Assembly (NCBI RefSeq): GCF_900142735.1
Contig: NZ_FRBY01000002.1
Location: forward strand, 744,001-808,000
Reading direction: 5' to 3'
DNA length: 64,000 bases
From: Flavobacterium saccharophilum
GTDB taxonomy: Bacteria; Bacteroidota; Bacteroidia; Flavobacteriales; Flavobacteriaceae
How positions within the stretch are numbered: the first letter of the stretch is position 1; every line of letters starts with the position of its first letter. The position numbers and the translations under genes were made by a program. Below, piece by piece: positions 16,762-25,489 of this stretch. The notes beneath the pieces are model-generated. The model searched no databases and had not been told where the DNA came from. It worked only from the letters and a program-made list of their open reading frames with translations.

Positions 16762-16779
16762 TCCCGATAACTATCGGGA
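16762..16779. repeat. Degenerate CCCGATA..TATCGGG palindrome
   Basis: TCCCGATAACTATCGGGA followed by TTGCGG; a diverged copy of the palindrome at 1326-1345 and 3207-3224, in the short gap before the aminotransferase gene. Confidence 0.75.
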
Positions 16780-16852
16780 TTGCGGTTAAAATTTAGTCAC
16801 AATTTTCAAAACTTAGAATCTTAGTAGCTTAGCAACTTAGAACCTCAAAAAA

Positions 16853-18049
16853 ATGAATCCAGATTTTATAAAATACCAGGCACAAACTTCTCCTTATCCA
16901 CTCGGAATGGAAGTTTCACACGCTATTGGCTCCTATATTTACGACACAAACGATAAAAAGTACTTAGATTTTGTTGCCGGCGTATCTGCTTGTACGCTTG
17001 GACACCAGCATCCGAGAGTGAATCAAGCTATCAAAGATCAGTTGGATAAATATTCGCATGTGATGGTTTATGGTGAATATTCACAAAGCCCAGCCGTTCA
17101 GTATTGCAAATTACTAGCTTCGCTCCTACCGGAACCTCTTAATAAAACCTATTTAGTAAACTCCGGAACAGAAGCAATTGAAGGCGCACTTAAATTGGCT
17201 AAACGAACAACAGGTCGTAGTCAGCTTATTTCATGCCATAATGCGTATCACGGAAACACAATGGGATCGATGAGTGTTATGGGATTTGAAGAGCGTAAAC
17301 AAGCTTTTCGTCCTTTACTACCAGATGTCGATTTTATCACTTTCAATAACGAAGAAGATTTACAAAAAATAACAACCCGAACTGCAGCAATTCTTTTAGA
17401 AACTATTCAGGGAGGTGCCGGATTTATTCAGCCGGAGAATAACTTTTTACAGAAAGTTCGTAAACGTTGTGATGAAGTTGGAGCCATGATGATCGTAGAC
17501 GAAATTCAGCCTGGTTTCGGTAGAACCGGAAAACTTTTTGGCTTTCAAAATTACGATGTCATTCCTGATATTGTAGTGATGGGCAAAGGAATGGGAGGCG
17601 GAATGCCTGTTGGTGCTTTTACAGCATCTGCTGAAAAAATGGATCTTTTAACAGAAAATCCGAAGCTAGGACACATTACAACTTTCGGTGGTCACCCTGT
17701 CATTGCGTCAGCTTGTTTAGCGACTTTGCAGGAATTAACTGAGACTAATTTAATGCAGGAAGCCTTAGAGAAAGAAAAGCTCTTTAGATCACTTTTGGTA
17801 CATCCTTTGATAAAGGAAGTTAGAGGAAAAGGATTAATGCTTGCTGCGATGACTGAAACAGCTGAAATAACCAATGAGGTTATTTTAAATTGTCAGGATA
17901 AAGGATTGATTTTATTCTGGTTGCTGTTTGAAGGATGCGCCATTCGAATTACACCACCATTGACCATTTCTGAAGAAGAAATAAAAGAAGGTTGCGCTAT
18001 AATTTTAAGCGTTATGGATGACATTATAAAAAAAGAACAAAAAGCTTAG
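16853..18049 (+). CDS. Class III PLP-dependent aminotransferase
   Basis: Transfers an amino group to a 2-oxoacid with PLP; cytoplasmic. The 398-residue protein has the class III pattern: SGTEAIEGALKLAK for the phosphate-binding loop, HNAYHGNTMGSMS, IVDEIQPGFGRTGKLFGF, and the Schiff-base Lys245 in VMGKGMGGGMPVG. Relatives include acetylornithine and 4-aminobutyrate aminotransferases; no arginine-pathway genes flank it, so the substrate is undecided. A single-gene unit preceded by repeat DNA. Confidence 0.9.
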   Translation: MNPDFIKYQAQTSPYPLGMEVSHAIGSYIYDTNDKKYLDFVAGVSACTLGHQHPRVNQAIKDQLDKYSHVMVYGEYSQSPAVQYCKLLASLLPEPLNKTYLVNSGTEAIEGALKLAKRTTGRSQLISCHNAYHGNTMGSMSVMGFEERKQAFRPLLPDVDFITFNNEEDLQKITTRTAAILLETIQGGAGFIQPENNFLQKVRKRCDEVGAMMIVDEIQPGFGRTGKLFGFQNYDVIPDIVVMGKGMGGGMPVGAFTASAEKMDLLTENPKLGHITTFGGHPVIASACLATLQELTETNLMQEALEKEKLFRSLLVHPLIKEVRGKGLMLAAMTETAEITNEVILNCQDKGLILFWLLFEGCAIRITPPLTISEEEIKEGCAIILSVMDDIIKKEQKA

Positions 18050-18261
18050 TTTAAAGTGATCTGAATTTGTTATCCGACAAAAATAAAAATTAGAATAATA
18101 ATCAAAATAATCTTTTATATATCAGAAGATTATGACTAAAAACAGAATCAAAATTCTGTCCATATTGTTAATTAAATTGTTCAAAACAATTAATTTCCTT
18201 TCCCCACAACAATAATATGGTTGCCTAAATTTATAACAGGCTAATTTCAAATAAAGACAGT
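18050..18261. other. AT-rich intergenic region
   Basis: No gene seen. It contains small inverted repeats (CAGAATCAAAATTCTG; TTAATT..AATTAA around TTGTTCAAAACAA) and a near-consensus -7 motif TAAATTTA about 30-40 bases before the TPR gene. Confidence 0.55.
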
Positions 18262-19659
18262 ATGCAATTAAGCAACGAAGAAGAAGATTATAACCTATCC
18301 CTATCCAAATTTGAGTCAATGTTAAAAACTAACAAAGTACTCTTTTTTGATTCTGAAGAATTCGAAGAAATCATTCTTCATTACTTAGACATAGGTAAGG
18401 CTAATTTAGCAAAAAAGGCCTTAAAACTTGCATTAGACCAACATCCAAAATCTACAGGCTTAAAATTAGTACAAGTAGAAATGCTGGTTTATGACGACAA
18501 ACTTGAAATCGCTGAAAAGCTTTTAAATGAGTTGTATGCAATTGAACCTAACAACGAGGAAATTTACATCCAGAAAGCCAATATTTGTTCTAAAAGAGAT
18601 CAACACGAAAAAGCGGTAGAATTGCTTAAAATTGCCCTGCAATATACTGACGACTACGCTGACGTGTACAACTTGATTGGAATGGAATATCTTTTTATGG
18701 ATAACCTTGAGTTAGCAAAAGACAGCTTCATCAAATGTCTTGAAGAGGACTTAGAAGACCAGTCTGCCTTGTATAACGTAGTATATTGTTTTGAATTTTT
18801 AGATCAAAATCAGGAAGCTATTCTATACCTAAACGATTACATCAATAAAAACCCATATAGCGAAATCGCCTGGCATCAGCTTGGGCGCTTGCATTACGGG
18901 GTTAAAGAATATGAAAATGCGATTCGTGCTTTTGATTATGCAACACTAATCGATGACGAGTTTTTAGGTGCTTTCATGGAAAAAGCAAAAGCTTATGAGC
19001 GCTTGAAAAAATACGCTGAAGCAATTGAAAGCTACAACAGAACTATCGAATTGGACGATGCGACTTCATACGCACTATTACGCATTGGAAAATGTTACGA
19101 AAAACTTGGAAATGCTGTAAAGGCACTTCAATATTACAACCAAACCGTTCATGAAGATCCTCTTTTAGACAAAGGATGGATTGCCATTACCGATTTTTAC
19201 GTACGCCAGAAAAATTTTCAAAAAGCATTATTTTTTGTCAATAAGGCTTTAGCAATTGACAATCAAAATCGTTTGTATTGGAAACGTTATGCAACGATCA
19301 ACAAACAAATGAACTTTTTTGAAGAAGCAGAATTTGGTTATAGAAAAGCGGTAGAATTTGGTGATTATGCTTTGGATACATGGTTATATTGGGTTGATAT
19401 TTTACAATTTTTAGGTGAATTCGAAAGTGCTATTCAAACCTTATTGCAAGCTTCAGAATACTTTCCTGAGGAAAACGAGATCGAATATCGTTTGGCTGGA
19501 TTGTATTTCATGATTCAGGATAACACAAAAGCAAAATTCCATTTAAGTAATGGTTTGCGTTTAAACTTTGATAATTATATTTTGATCGAAGATTTATTTC
19601 CTGTAGTATGGACAAAAAAAATGGTTAAAAATTATATTGAAAAACATAGAAAACAATAA
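18262..19659 (+). CDS. Tetratricopeptide repeat protein
   Basis: A 465-residue protein made almost wholly of TPR units (for example the helical pairs around ANICSKRDQHEKAVELLKIAL, AWHQLGRLHYGVKEYENAIRAFD and LLRIGKCYEKLGNAVKALQYY). It has no signal peptide and is probably a cytoplasmic scaffold. Its stop codon overlaps the aroE ATG by one base (TAATG), so it is co-translated with the shikimate dehydrogenase. That pairing is common in Flavobacteria but the functional link is unknown. Confidence 0.9.
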   Translation: MQLSNEEEDYNLSLSKFESMLKTNKVLFFDSEEFEEIILHYLDIGKANLAKKALKLALDQHPKSTGLKLVQVEMLVYDDKLEIAEKLLNELYAIEPNNEEIYIQKANICSKRDQHEKAVELLKIALQYTDDYADVYNLIGMEYLFMDNLELAKDSFIKCLEEDLEDQSALYNVVYCFEFLDQNQEAILYLNDYINKNPYSEIAWHQLGRLHYGVKEYENAIRAFDYATLIDDEFLGAFMEKAKAYERLKKYAEAIESYNRTIELDDATSYALLRIGKCYEKLGNAVKALQYYNQTVHEDPLLDKGWIAITDFYVRQKNFQKALFFVNKALAIDNQNRLYWKRYATINKQMNFFEEAEFGYRKAVEFGDYALDTWLYWVDILQFLGEFESAIQTLLQASEYFPEENEIEYRLAGLYFMIQDNTKAKFHLSNGLRLNFDNYILIEDLFPVVWTKKMVKNYIEKHRKQ

Positions 19660-20408
19660 TGATTGATATTTTAAAAAGACGTTTTGGCTTATTAGGGCGT
19701 AATATTAGTTACTCATTTTCAAAGGGATATTTTACAGAAAAATTTAGTGATGAAGTTTTTGTCGGTAACAGCTACGAAAATTTCGATATTTCTGAAATCA
19801 ATCATTTCACCGGATTGCTAAAAAACAACCCGGATTTAAAAGGTTTAAACGTTACTATTCCTTATAAGGAACAAGTAATTCCTTATTTGGATAAACTATC
19901 AACAAAAGCAAAATTAATTGGTGCTGTTAACACCATTAAGTTTACCAAAAATGGAAAACTAAAAGGCTATAATACCGACTATTATGGCTTTAAAAAATCA
20001 TTAAAACCATTATTAGAACCGCATCATAAAAAAGCGCTTATTTTAGGAACAGGTGGTGCTTCAAAAGGGGTTGCATTTGCTCTAGATGAGCTTGATATTC
20101 CTTACACTTTTGTATCTAGAGAAGCTAAGGAGAACATCATTGATTATGATCTAATCAATGCGACGACTTTTGACAATTTCCAAATTATAATCAATTGTAC
20201 TCCAGTGGGAACAAGTCCTAATATTGAGGCTTGCCCTGATTTGCCATACGAGTTTTTTACTGATAAACATATTGCATACGATTTAATTTATAATCCTGCA
20301 GAGACACAGTTTATGAAAAATGCTAAAAAATACGGAGCAATTACTAAAAATGGATACGACATGCTTATTTTTCAAGCTGAAAAAGCATGGAAAATATGGA
20401 ATAAATAA
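19659..20408 (+). CDS. aroE: Shikimate dehydrogenase
   Basis: Reduces 3-dehydroshikimate to shikimate with NADPH in chorismate synthesis. The 249-residue protein shows the substrate site LGRNISYSFSKGYF, NVTIPYKE and GAVNTI, the nucleotide loop LGTGGASKG, and INCTPVGTSPN. The length is slightly short for the family but complete at both ends. The ATG overlaps the stop of the TPR gene. Confidence 0.95.
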   Translation: MIDILKRRFGLLGRNISYSFSKGYFTEKFSDEVFVGNSYENFDISEINHFTGLLKNNPDLKGLNVTIPYKEQVIPYLDKLSTKAKLIGAVNTIKFTKNGKLKGYNTDYYGFKKSLKPLLEPHHKKALILGTGGASKGVAFALDELDIPYTFVSREAKENIIDYDLINATTFDNFQIIINCTPVGTSPNIEACPDLPYEFFTDKHIAYDLIYNPAETQFMKNAKKYGAITKNGYDMLIFQAEKAWKIWNK

Positions 20409-20475
20409 AAAAAATCTTAACAAATAAAATGTTAAAGTAATTTTCGTAACTTAGTCTATTCATTAATAGGTAGTT

Positions 20476-21225
20476 ATGATAAAATTATACTTACTCTGTA
20501 TTTTTATATTTCTAGGAATTACAACTTCAAAAGCGCAAGGAACCGAAGTTGAAGAAAAAATTCCATTTACTGAACCGCGTTTTCGTTATTATCTGCAAAC
20601 TTTACTTTTCTTTAACGAATACCTCGATACCGATAATGGTTCTTTTAATACCACACAAGTACGTGGCTTACTTCCAATTGGAAGCAAAGCATGGAATTTA
20701 AGATTTGACCTTCCTTTGATATCAGCTAATACTAATGAGCAAAACAAAACCGGGCTTGGAGATGTTGGTATGGGTATTAGTTATATCCCTTTTATGAAAA
20801 ACAACCAGGGTATTGCTTTACGAACAAGGGTTTATGCTAATTCAGCCGTAGACCCTGCTTTCGGATCCGGAAAATGGGTAGTCATGCCTGCTTTTTTTTA
20901 TGGCAGATATCTTAATTCCAAAAAAAATCTCTGGATTTCCTCCTTTGAATACCAACAAAGTTTTGCCGGTTCAAGTGAACGCAATGATATCAGTATTGCT
21001 GTATTTGAGAGCGTACTATTTCATTTTTTTGGTAAAAACTGGATCGCTGGTGACGTTGCATTACGATATAACAGTACTTTAAGTGGGTACCAAAATAATG
21101 CTTACGTAGAATACGGCAGAAGAATAACTCCCACTAATCTGGTATATATTCATCCAAGTGTTGCATTTGGTGGAGATAAAACATATAATTATGGCATAGA
21201 AGCGGGTGTTCTGATTTTATTCTAG
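20476..21225 (+). CDS. Outer-membrane beta-barrel candidate
   Basis: I do not recognise a named family. A signal peptide (1-20, ending SKA-Q) is followed by about 230 residues of alternating amphipathic strands rich in aromatic residues, ending with a C-terminal aromatic (GIEAGVLILF-stop), as expected for a Gram-negative outer-membrane barrel. FRYYLQTLLFFNEYLDTD and GDVALRYNSTLSG illustrate strand-turn patterns. Stand-alone gene after aroE (67 bases away). The role is unknown. Confidence 0.7.
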   Translation: MIKLYLLCIFIFLGITTSKAQGTEVEEKIPFTEPRFRYYLQTLLFFNEYLDTDNGSFNTTQVRGLLPIGSKAWNLRFDLPLISANTNEQNKTGLGDVGMGISYIPFMKNNQGIALRTRVYANSAVDPAFGSGKWVVMPAFFYGRYLNSKKNLWISSFEYQQSFAGSSERNDISIAVFESVLFHFFGKNWIAGDVALRYNSTLSGYQNNAYVEYGRRITPTNLVYIHPSVAFGGDKTYNYGIEAGVLILF

Positions 21226-21518
21226 TTTGCGACTAATTCAAAAAATCTTCATTATTTAAAAGCCCATCAATATTCGGAAAAGACAACTACTCTTTAATAA
21301 AAATATAAATTTATAACCGTTTTTCTTAAAACAGTATTTATTTCTAATTTAAATTAACTTTAAAAAATCAATAAAAAAAATCGTATCAGAATCGCAAATT
21401 CTTTGAATAAATATGAATTTAATCGTAAAATAGCGTATAAACAAAGGATTTATTTTGTATTTAGAAACACCTTTACTATCTTTCGCACTGTTTAAAATAA
21501 AAACCTTATACATTTAAA
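21226..21518. other. Non-coding AT-rich gap
   Basis: About 293 bases with no gene, terminator hairpin or clear repeat. It probably holds the promoter of the DUF349 gene, but no consensus TAnnTTTG with spacing could be fixed. Confidence 0.5.
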
Positions 21519-23507
21519 ATGTTAGAAGAAAAGAATGATAACCTGCAGGAAGCAGATGGAAAATCAGGAATCGAAATTAGCGATTCTTTACAAAATGATG
21601 CTATTGAAACATTGAGCTCTGAAACAACGCCGGAAAACCAAATTTCGCCTGAAAATGAAATAGAAAATACGGTAGAAGTTGAAGAAACCAATCATCAAAC
21701 AGCACTTGACGCTATAACAAATTCTAATGCTGAAGAAAGTGAAGATGAGACGCTAAAAGAGCGCCATGATATTCCTATGCAGGATTATGATACTTTTTCA
21801 TTAGATGCCCTTGTTGATGAATTAAGAAAGCTTGTCAATACAGATAAAGTAATGTCTGTAAAAGATCATATTGAAGAAATTAAAAAATCATTTTTATTAC
21901 AATACAATCATCTGATTGAGGAGAAAAAAGAGGAATTTAATGCTTCTAAACAAGATCCTAACGAAGAGTTCGAATATCATTCTCCGCTAAAATCTAAATT
22001 TGATGAATATTATAATGTCTTCAGAGAAAAAAGGAATGCCCATTTTAAACATTTGCAAACCAATTTAAAATCAAATTTAGAGAATCGACTTGCCATTGTT
22101 GAGGAACTAAAAGAACTTATAAATCCTCAGGAAAACATTAAAGACACACTTAAACATTTTAATGATTTAAGAGAAAGATGGAAAAATGCCGGAGCAATCC
22201 CAAAAGACAAATACAATCACGTTTGGAATAATTACCATTTTCACGTAGAGAATTTCTATGATTACCTGCATTTAGATCGTGAAGCCAGAGATTTAGATTT
22301 CAAATACAATCTTGACCAAAAGCAAAAAATAATTGCTCGTGTAGAAGAATTAGTAAACGAAACTGATATCAGCAAGGCATTTCGTGAATTACAAGATTTA
22401 CACAGAATCTGGAAAGAAGATATCGGACCCGTTTCTAAAGAGCATCGAGATGCAATATGGAATAAATTTAGCGAGCTAACTAAAAAAATTCACGATAAAA
22501 GAGAACTTTTATTCGAAAGCCAAAGAGCAAATGAGCAACAAAATCTTGAAGTTAAAAAAGGTATTATCGCTACAATAGAGGTTTTAGCTACTGAAAAAGT
22601 TGGATCTCACGCACAATGGCTGGTACAAATTCAAAAAGTAGAAGCACTTAGAAATGAGTTTTTCTCTGCTGGAAAAGTTCCATCTGACGTAAACGAAGAA
22701 ACCTGGGCTGCTTTTAAAACTGCTGTTAGAAACTTTAATTCTTTTAAAAATTCATTTTATAAAGACATTAAAAAAGATCAAAACGATAATTTAAACAAAA
22801 AAATGGCGCTTGTTGCCAAAGCAAAAGAATTACAAGAAAGTACAGATTTTGGTGCCACAACTCCAATAATGAAGCAAATTCAGGAAGAATGGAAACAAAT
22901 TGGCCATGTTCCTAAAAAATATTCAGATAAAATCTGGAAAGAATTCAAAGATGCTTGTAATCACTATTTTAACAAATTAAAAGAACACAAATCTGAGGAA
23001 AATGGAGACGAAGTAGCAGCTTTTGACAACAAAAAGACATACTTAGATACCTTGAGAGCTTATCAGTTAACAGGAGACCATAAAACAGATTTAGACGCCA
23101 TTAAATTACATATTGAAACCTGGAAAGGATTTGGAAAAGTACCATTTTCAAGACGTCATATCGAAGGAAAATTCAATAAAATTTTAGATGCACTTTTTGA
23201 AAAACTAAGTTTGAGTAAAAAAGAAACGGAGATGATGCGTTTTTCTAACAGAATCGATTCTTTATCTGAAAGTAACGATACACGTAAATTAGATAACGAA
23301 AAAATCTTCTTAATGCGAAAGATTGAAGAAGTTCAAAACGAAATATTTCAGTTAGAGAATAATATTCAATTTTTCACGAATACTAAAAACGCAAAAAAGG
23401 AAAATTCAATTGTTCTTGAAGTTCGTAAAAACATCGCTATCCACAAGGAAAGCCTTGACGTTTGGAAAGATAAATTAAAACAACTGCGTAATTTAGGTCA
23501 GGAATAG
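21519..23507 (+). CDS. DUF349 repeat protein
   Basis: Cytoplasmic 662-residue protein. Its first 100 residues are acidic and low complexity (Glu/Asn/Asp rich). Several DUF349 units follow, each with a DL..RWKNAG.IPKD / WK.IGHVPKKYSDKIWKEF pattern, and a coiled-coil C-terminus. DUF349 proteins are found across Bacteroidota and in Proteobacteria, with poorly defined roles. A single-gene unit with its own terminator. Confidence 0.88.
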   Translation: MLEEKNDNLQEADGKSGIEISDSLQNDAIETLSSETTPENQISPENEIENTVEVEETNHQTALDAITNSNAEESEDETLKERHDIPMQDYDTFSLDALVDELRKLVNTDKVMSVKDHIEEIKKSFLLQYNHLIEEKKEEFNASKQDPNEEFEYHSPLKSKFDEYYNVFREKRNAHFKHLQTNLKSNLENRLAIVEELKELINPQENIKDTLKHFNDLRERWKNAGAIPKDKYNHVWNNYHFHVENFYDYLHLDREARDLDFKYNLDQKQKIIARVEELVNETDISKAFRELQDLHRIWKEDIGPVSKEHRDAIWNKFSELTKKIHDKRELLFESQRANEQQNLEVKKGIIATIEVLATEKVGSHAQWLVQIQKVEALRNEFFSAGKVPSDVNEETWAAFKTAVRNFNSFKNSFYKDIKKDQNDNLNKKMALVAKAKELQESTDFGATTPIMKQIQEEWKQIGHVPKKYSDKIWKEFKDACNHYFNKLKEHKSEENGDEVAAFDNKKTYLDTLRAYQLTGDHKTDLDAIKLHIETWKGFGKVPFSRRHIEGKFNKILDALFEKLSLSKKETEMMRFSNRIDSLSESNDTRKLDNEKIFLMRKIEEVQNEIFQLENNIQFFTNTKNAKKENSIVLEVRKNIAIHKESLDVWKDKLKQLRNLGQE

Positions 23508-23530
23508 ATTTAAACCAATCACAAAATATA

Positions 23531-23562
23531 AGGAGTAATGAAAATTCATTACTCCTTTTTTT
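23531..23562 (+). terminator. Terminator after the DUF349 gene
   Basis: AGGAGTAATG / CATTACTCCT stem followed by a T-run. Confidence 0.9.
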
Positions 23563-23629
23563 ATGTCTTTATATTCCTGTGTTTATCTTCAGGTAACAAA
23601 TTCATAAAACAACAATGCAAAATATTACT

Positions 23630-23637
23630 TATATTTG
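23630..23637 (+). promoter_or_regulatory. Candidate -7 element TATATTTG before the OsmC gene
   Basis: TATATTTG matches TAnnTTTG, 46 bases before the OsmC ATG. No clear -33. Confidence 0.5.
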
Positions 23638-23683
23638 ATAATCAATATCTTAACAACAAACATTAATCCTAAAATATTATAAA

Positions 23684-24100
23684 ATGAAATTTACAAGAAA
23701 AGCAAACGCCAACTGGAAAGGAACCGGTATGGAAGGAAAAGGAACTATTAGTACTCAAAGTACCACTTTAGACAATGCACAATTATCATTTAAAACAAGA
23801 TTTGCAGATGGTGTAGGTACCAACCCAGAGGAACTTGTTGCTGCAGCGCACTCAGGCTGTTTTACCATGCAATTAAGCTTTTTACTGAATGAAGGGGGAT
23901 TTACCGCAGATGATTTATCTACAGAAGCTACAGTGACTTTTGAAGACGGAACCATAACATTAATTCATTTAGACCTAAAAGGAAAAGTACCATCAATTTC
24001 ATCTGAAGAATTTGAAAAAACAGCTGCAAAAGCCAAAGAGATCTGCCCGATATCTAAACTTTTAAATACCACAATTACACTAACAGCAACTTTAGTATAA
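23684..24100 (+). CDS. OsmC family peroxiredoxin
   Basis: Thiol peroxidase that reduces organic hydroperoxides. The two catalytic cysteines are present: Cys59 in AAAHSGCFTMQ and Cys121 in KEICPISK. The N-terminus MKFTRKANANWKGTGMEGKG and length of 138 match OsmC proper rather than Ohr. Stand-alone gene with its own promoter candidate and terminator. Confidence 0.94.
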   Translation: MKFTRKANANWKGTGMEGKGTISTQSTTLDNAQLSFKTRFADGVGTNPEELVAAAHSGCFTMQLSFLLNEGGFTADDLSTEATVTFEDGTITLIHLDLKGKVPSISSEEFEKTAAKAKEICPISKLLNTTITLTATLV

Positions 24101-24120
24101 TCATTTAATGATTACGCATA

Positions 24121-24154
24121 AAAAAAACCATTCGCCGCGGCGAATGGTTTTTTA
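24121..24154. terminator. Bidirectional terminator between the osmC and TPR genes
   Basis: Perfect palindrome AACCATTCGCCGCGGCGAATGG flanked by A-run and T-run; serves both convergent genes. (Written here short of its full length.). Confidence 0.92.
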
Positions 24155-24173
24155 TTATATAAAAGAATAATTC

Positions 24174-25445
24174 TTAGTTCATTGTAGCTTTTAATGCTTT
24201 TGCTTCAGCAGTCATCTCTAAAGCTTTATAAACACCTAATAATGTTTTAGATACATCTTCATTTTTAGGATCTAATTCATTTGCTTTTTTAAGGTAAGGA
24301 ATAACCCCTTTAAAAACGCCTTCTCTTTGCTTCTTTAAAACTTCATAACGTTTAGTATCTTTATCAGAAGTTCCCAATTTATTCATTTCATCAATAATTG
24401 GTTTCTCAGCTTCTAATTTTAATGCAGCAACATTCAAATAGGCATTTGTATAATTTGGATTAATTTCAATTGCTCTCAAATAATATTTCTCAGCATCTGC
24501 TTTGTTATTAGCATTAGCACTTATAACTCCTAAATTGAAAACTAAATCTGCATTGTTTGGATCTTTTTGTAAAGCCTCACCAACTAATTTTTTGTAAGTT
24601 TCAAAATCTTTAGTTTCAAGATACAAATTAGCCTCGGTAAGAATTAAAGAACCATCTTCAGGATTTGTTTTTCTTGCATCAGCAATTGCTTTCTTAGCAT
24701 CTTCAATACGTCCCTTTTGAACTAAAATTAAAGCTAAATTTTTGTAAATCTCACCTCTCTTAGAAGGAATAGCTTCTGTTTTAGGCTTTTCGTGAGTTCC
24801 TAATTTCACAGCTAAATCTCTTTCACTAGCAGTATTAAAACCGTCTTCATTGCCTGAAACTTTATTTACAGCAGTGTAACTAGTACCTTTACCTGAATAA
24901 TTCAATTTTTTTAATTCTTCATACATTGGTAAAGCCGCATCATAATCCTGAGCATTTACGGCAGTAGAAGCAGCATAGTATAAATTGATAGTATCTTTTT
25001 TATCTAATGCATAAGCATCGTACAATTTTTTCGCACCTTCTGAATTTTTATTTGCTTGAGTATCTGCAATAGCCGAATTAATCAACAAACCTTTAATTTG
25101 CGTAATTGAAGCTGCAGCCTGTGTAGAATACTTTTGTTTTCCAGAAGTTTTTTCAATCTCAATTAACTTTTTATAACTTTCAGCTGCAAGAGATAAGTTT
25201 TTACTTTCTTCAACTTTTTTGTTCGCTAATTCCAAATAAGCATTTCCTTGTACAGAATAGTATTGTGCTTGTTCAACATCTTTAGCATTAACTATTAAAT
25301 TTTCCGCATCTTTTAGTATCGTAATTGCTCCTTGAGCATCTCCGCTTTTTAATGCTTTCTCAGCACCTTTAATCTGATCTTTTTGAGCAAAAGTAGCTAC
25401 TGAAATCAATAATGCTGATGCAAGTATTACATATTTACTTTTCAT
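24174..25445 (-). CDS. Exported TPR protein
   Basis: The signal peptide MKSKYVILASALLISVATFAQ (ending AFAQ-like) is followed by about 400 residues of tetratricopeptide-type helices: AEKALKSGDAQGAITILKDAE, YKNLALILVQKGRIEDAKKAI, LVFNLGVISANANNKADAEKYYLRAIEINPNYTNAYLN. The start is the ATG at 25445; an in-frame TTG three codons upstream lacks support. Probably a periplasmic interaction protein. It is downstream of gyrA on the same strand (35 bases from the gyrA stop), so it may be read through from gyrA. Confidence 0.85.
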   Translation of the reverse strand: MKSKYVILASALLISVATFAQKDQIKGAEKALKSGDAQGAITILKDAENLIVNAKDVEQAQYYSVQGNAYLELANKKVEESKNLSLAAESYKKLIEIEKTSGKQKYSTQAAASITQIKGLLINSAIADTQANKNSEGAKKLYDAYALDKKDTINLYYAASTAVNAQDYDAALPMYEELKKLNYSGKGTSYTAVNKVSGNEDGFNTASERDLAVKLGTHEKPKTEAIPSKRGEIYKNLALILVQKGRIEDAKKAIADARKTNPEDGSLILTEANLYLETKDFETYKKLVGEALQKDPNNADLVFNLGVISANANNKADAEKYYLRAIEINPNYTNAYLNVAALKLEAEKPIIDEMNKLGTSDKDTKRYEVLKKQREGVFKGVIPYLKKANELDPKNEDVSKTLLGVYKALEMTAEAKALKATMN

Positions 25446-25489
25446 AATATTCAATTTGTGTATTTAATTTTAATATAAGTGGTTTTTAT

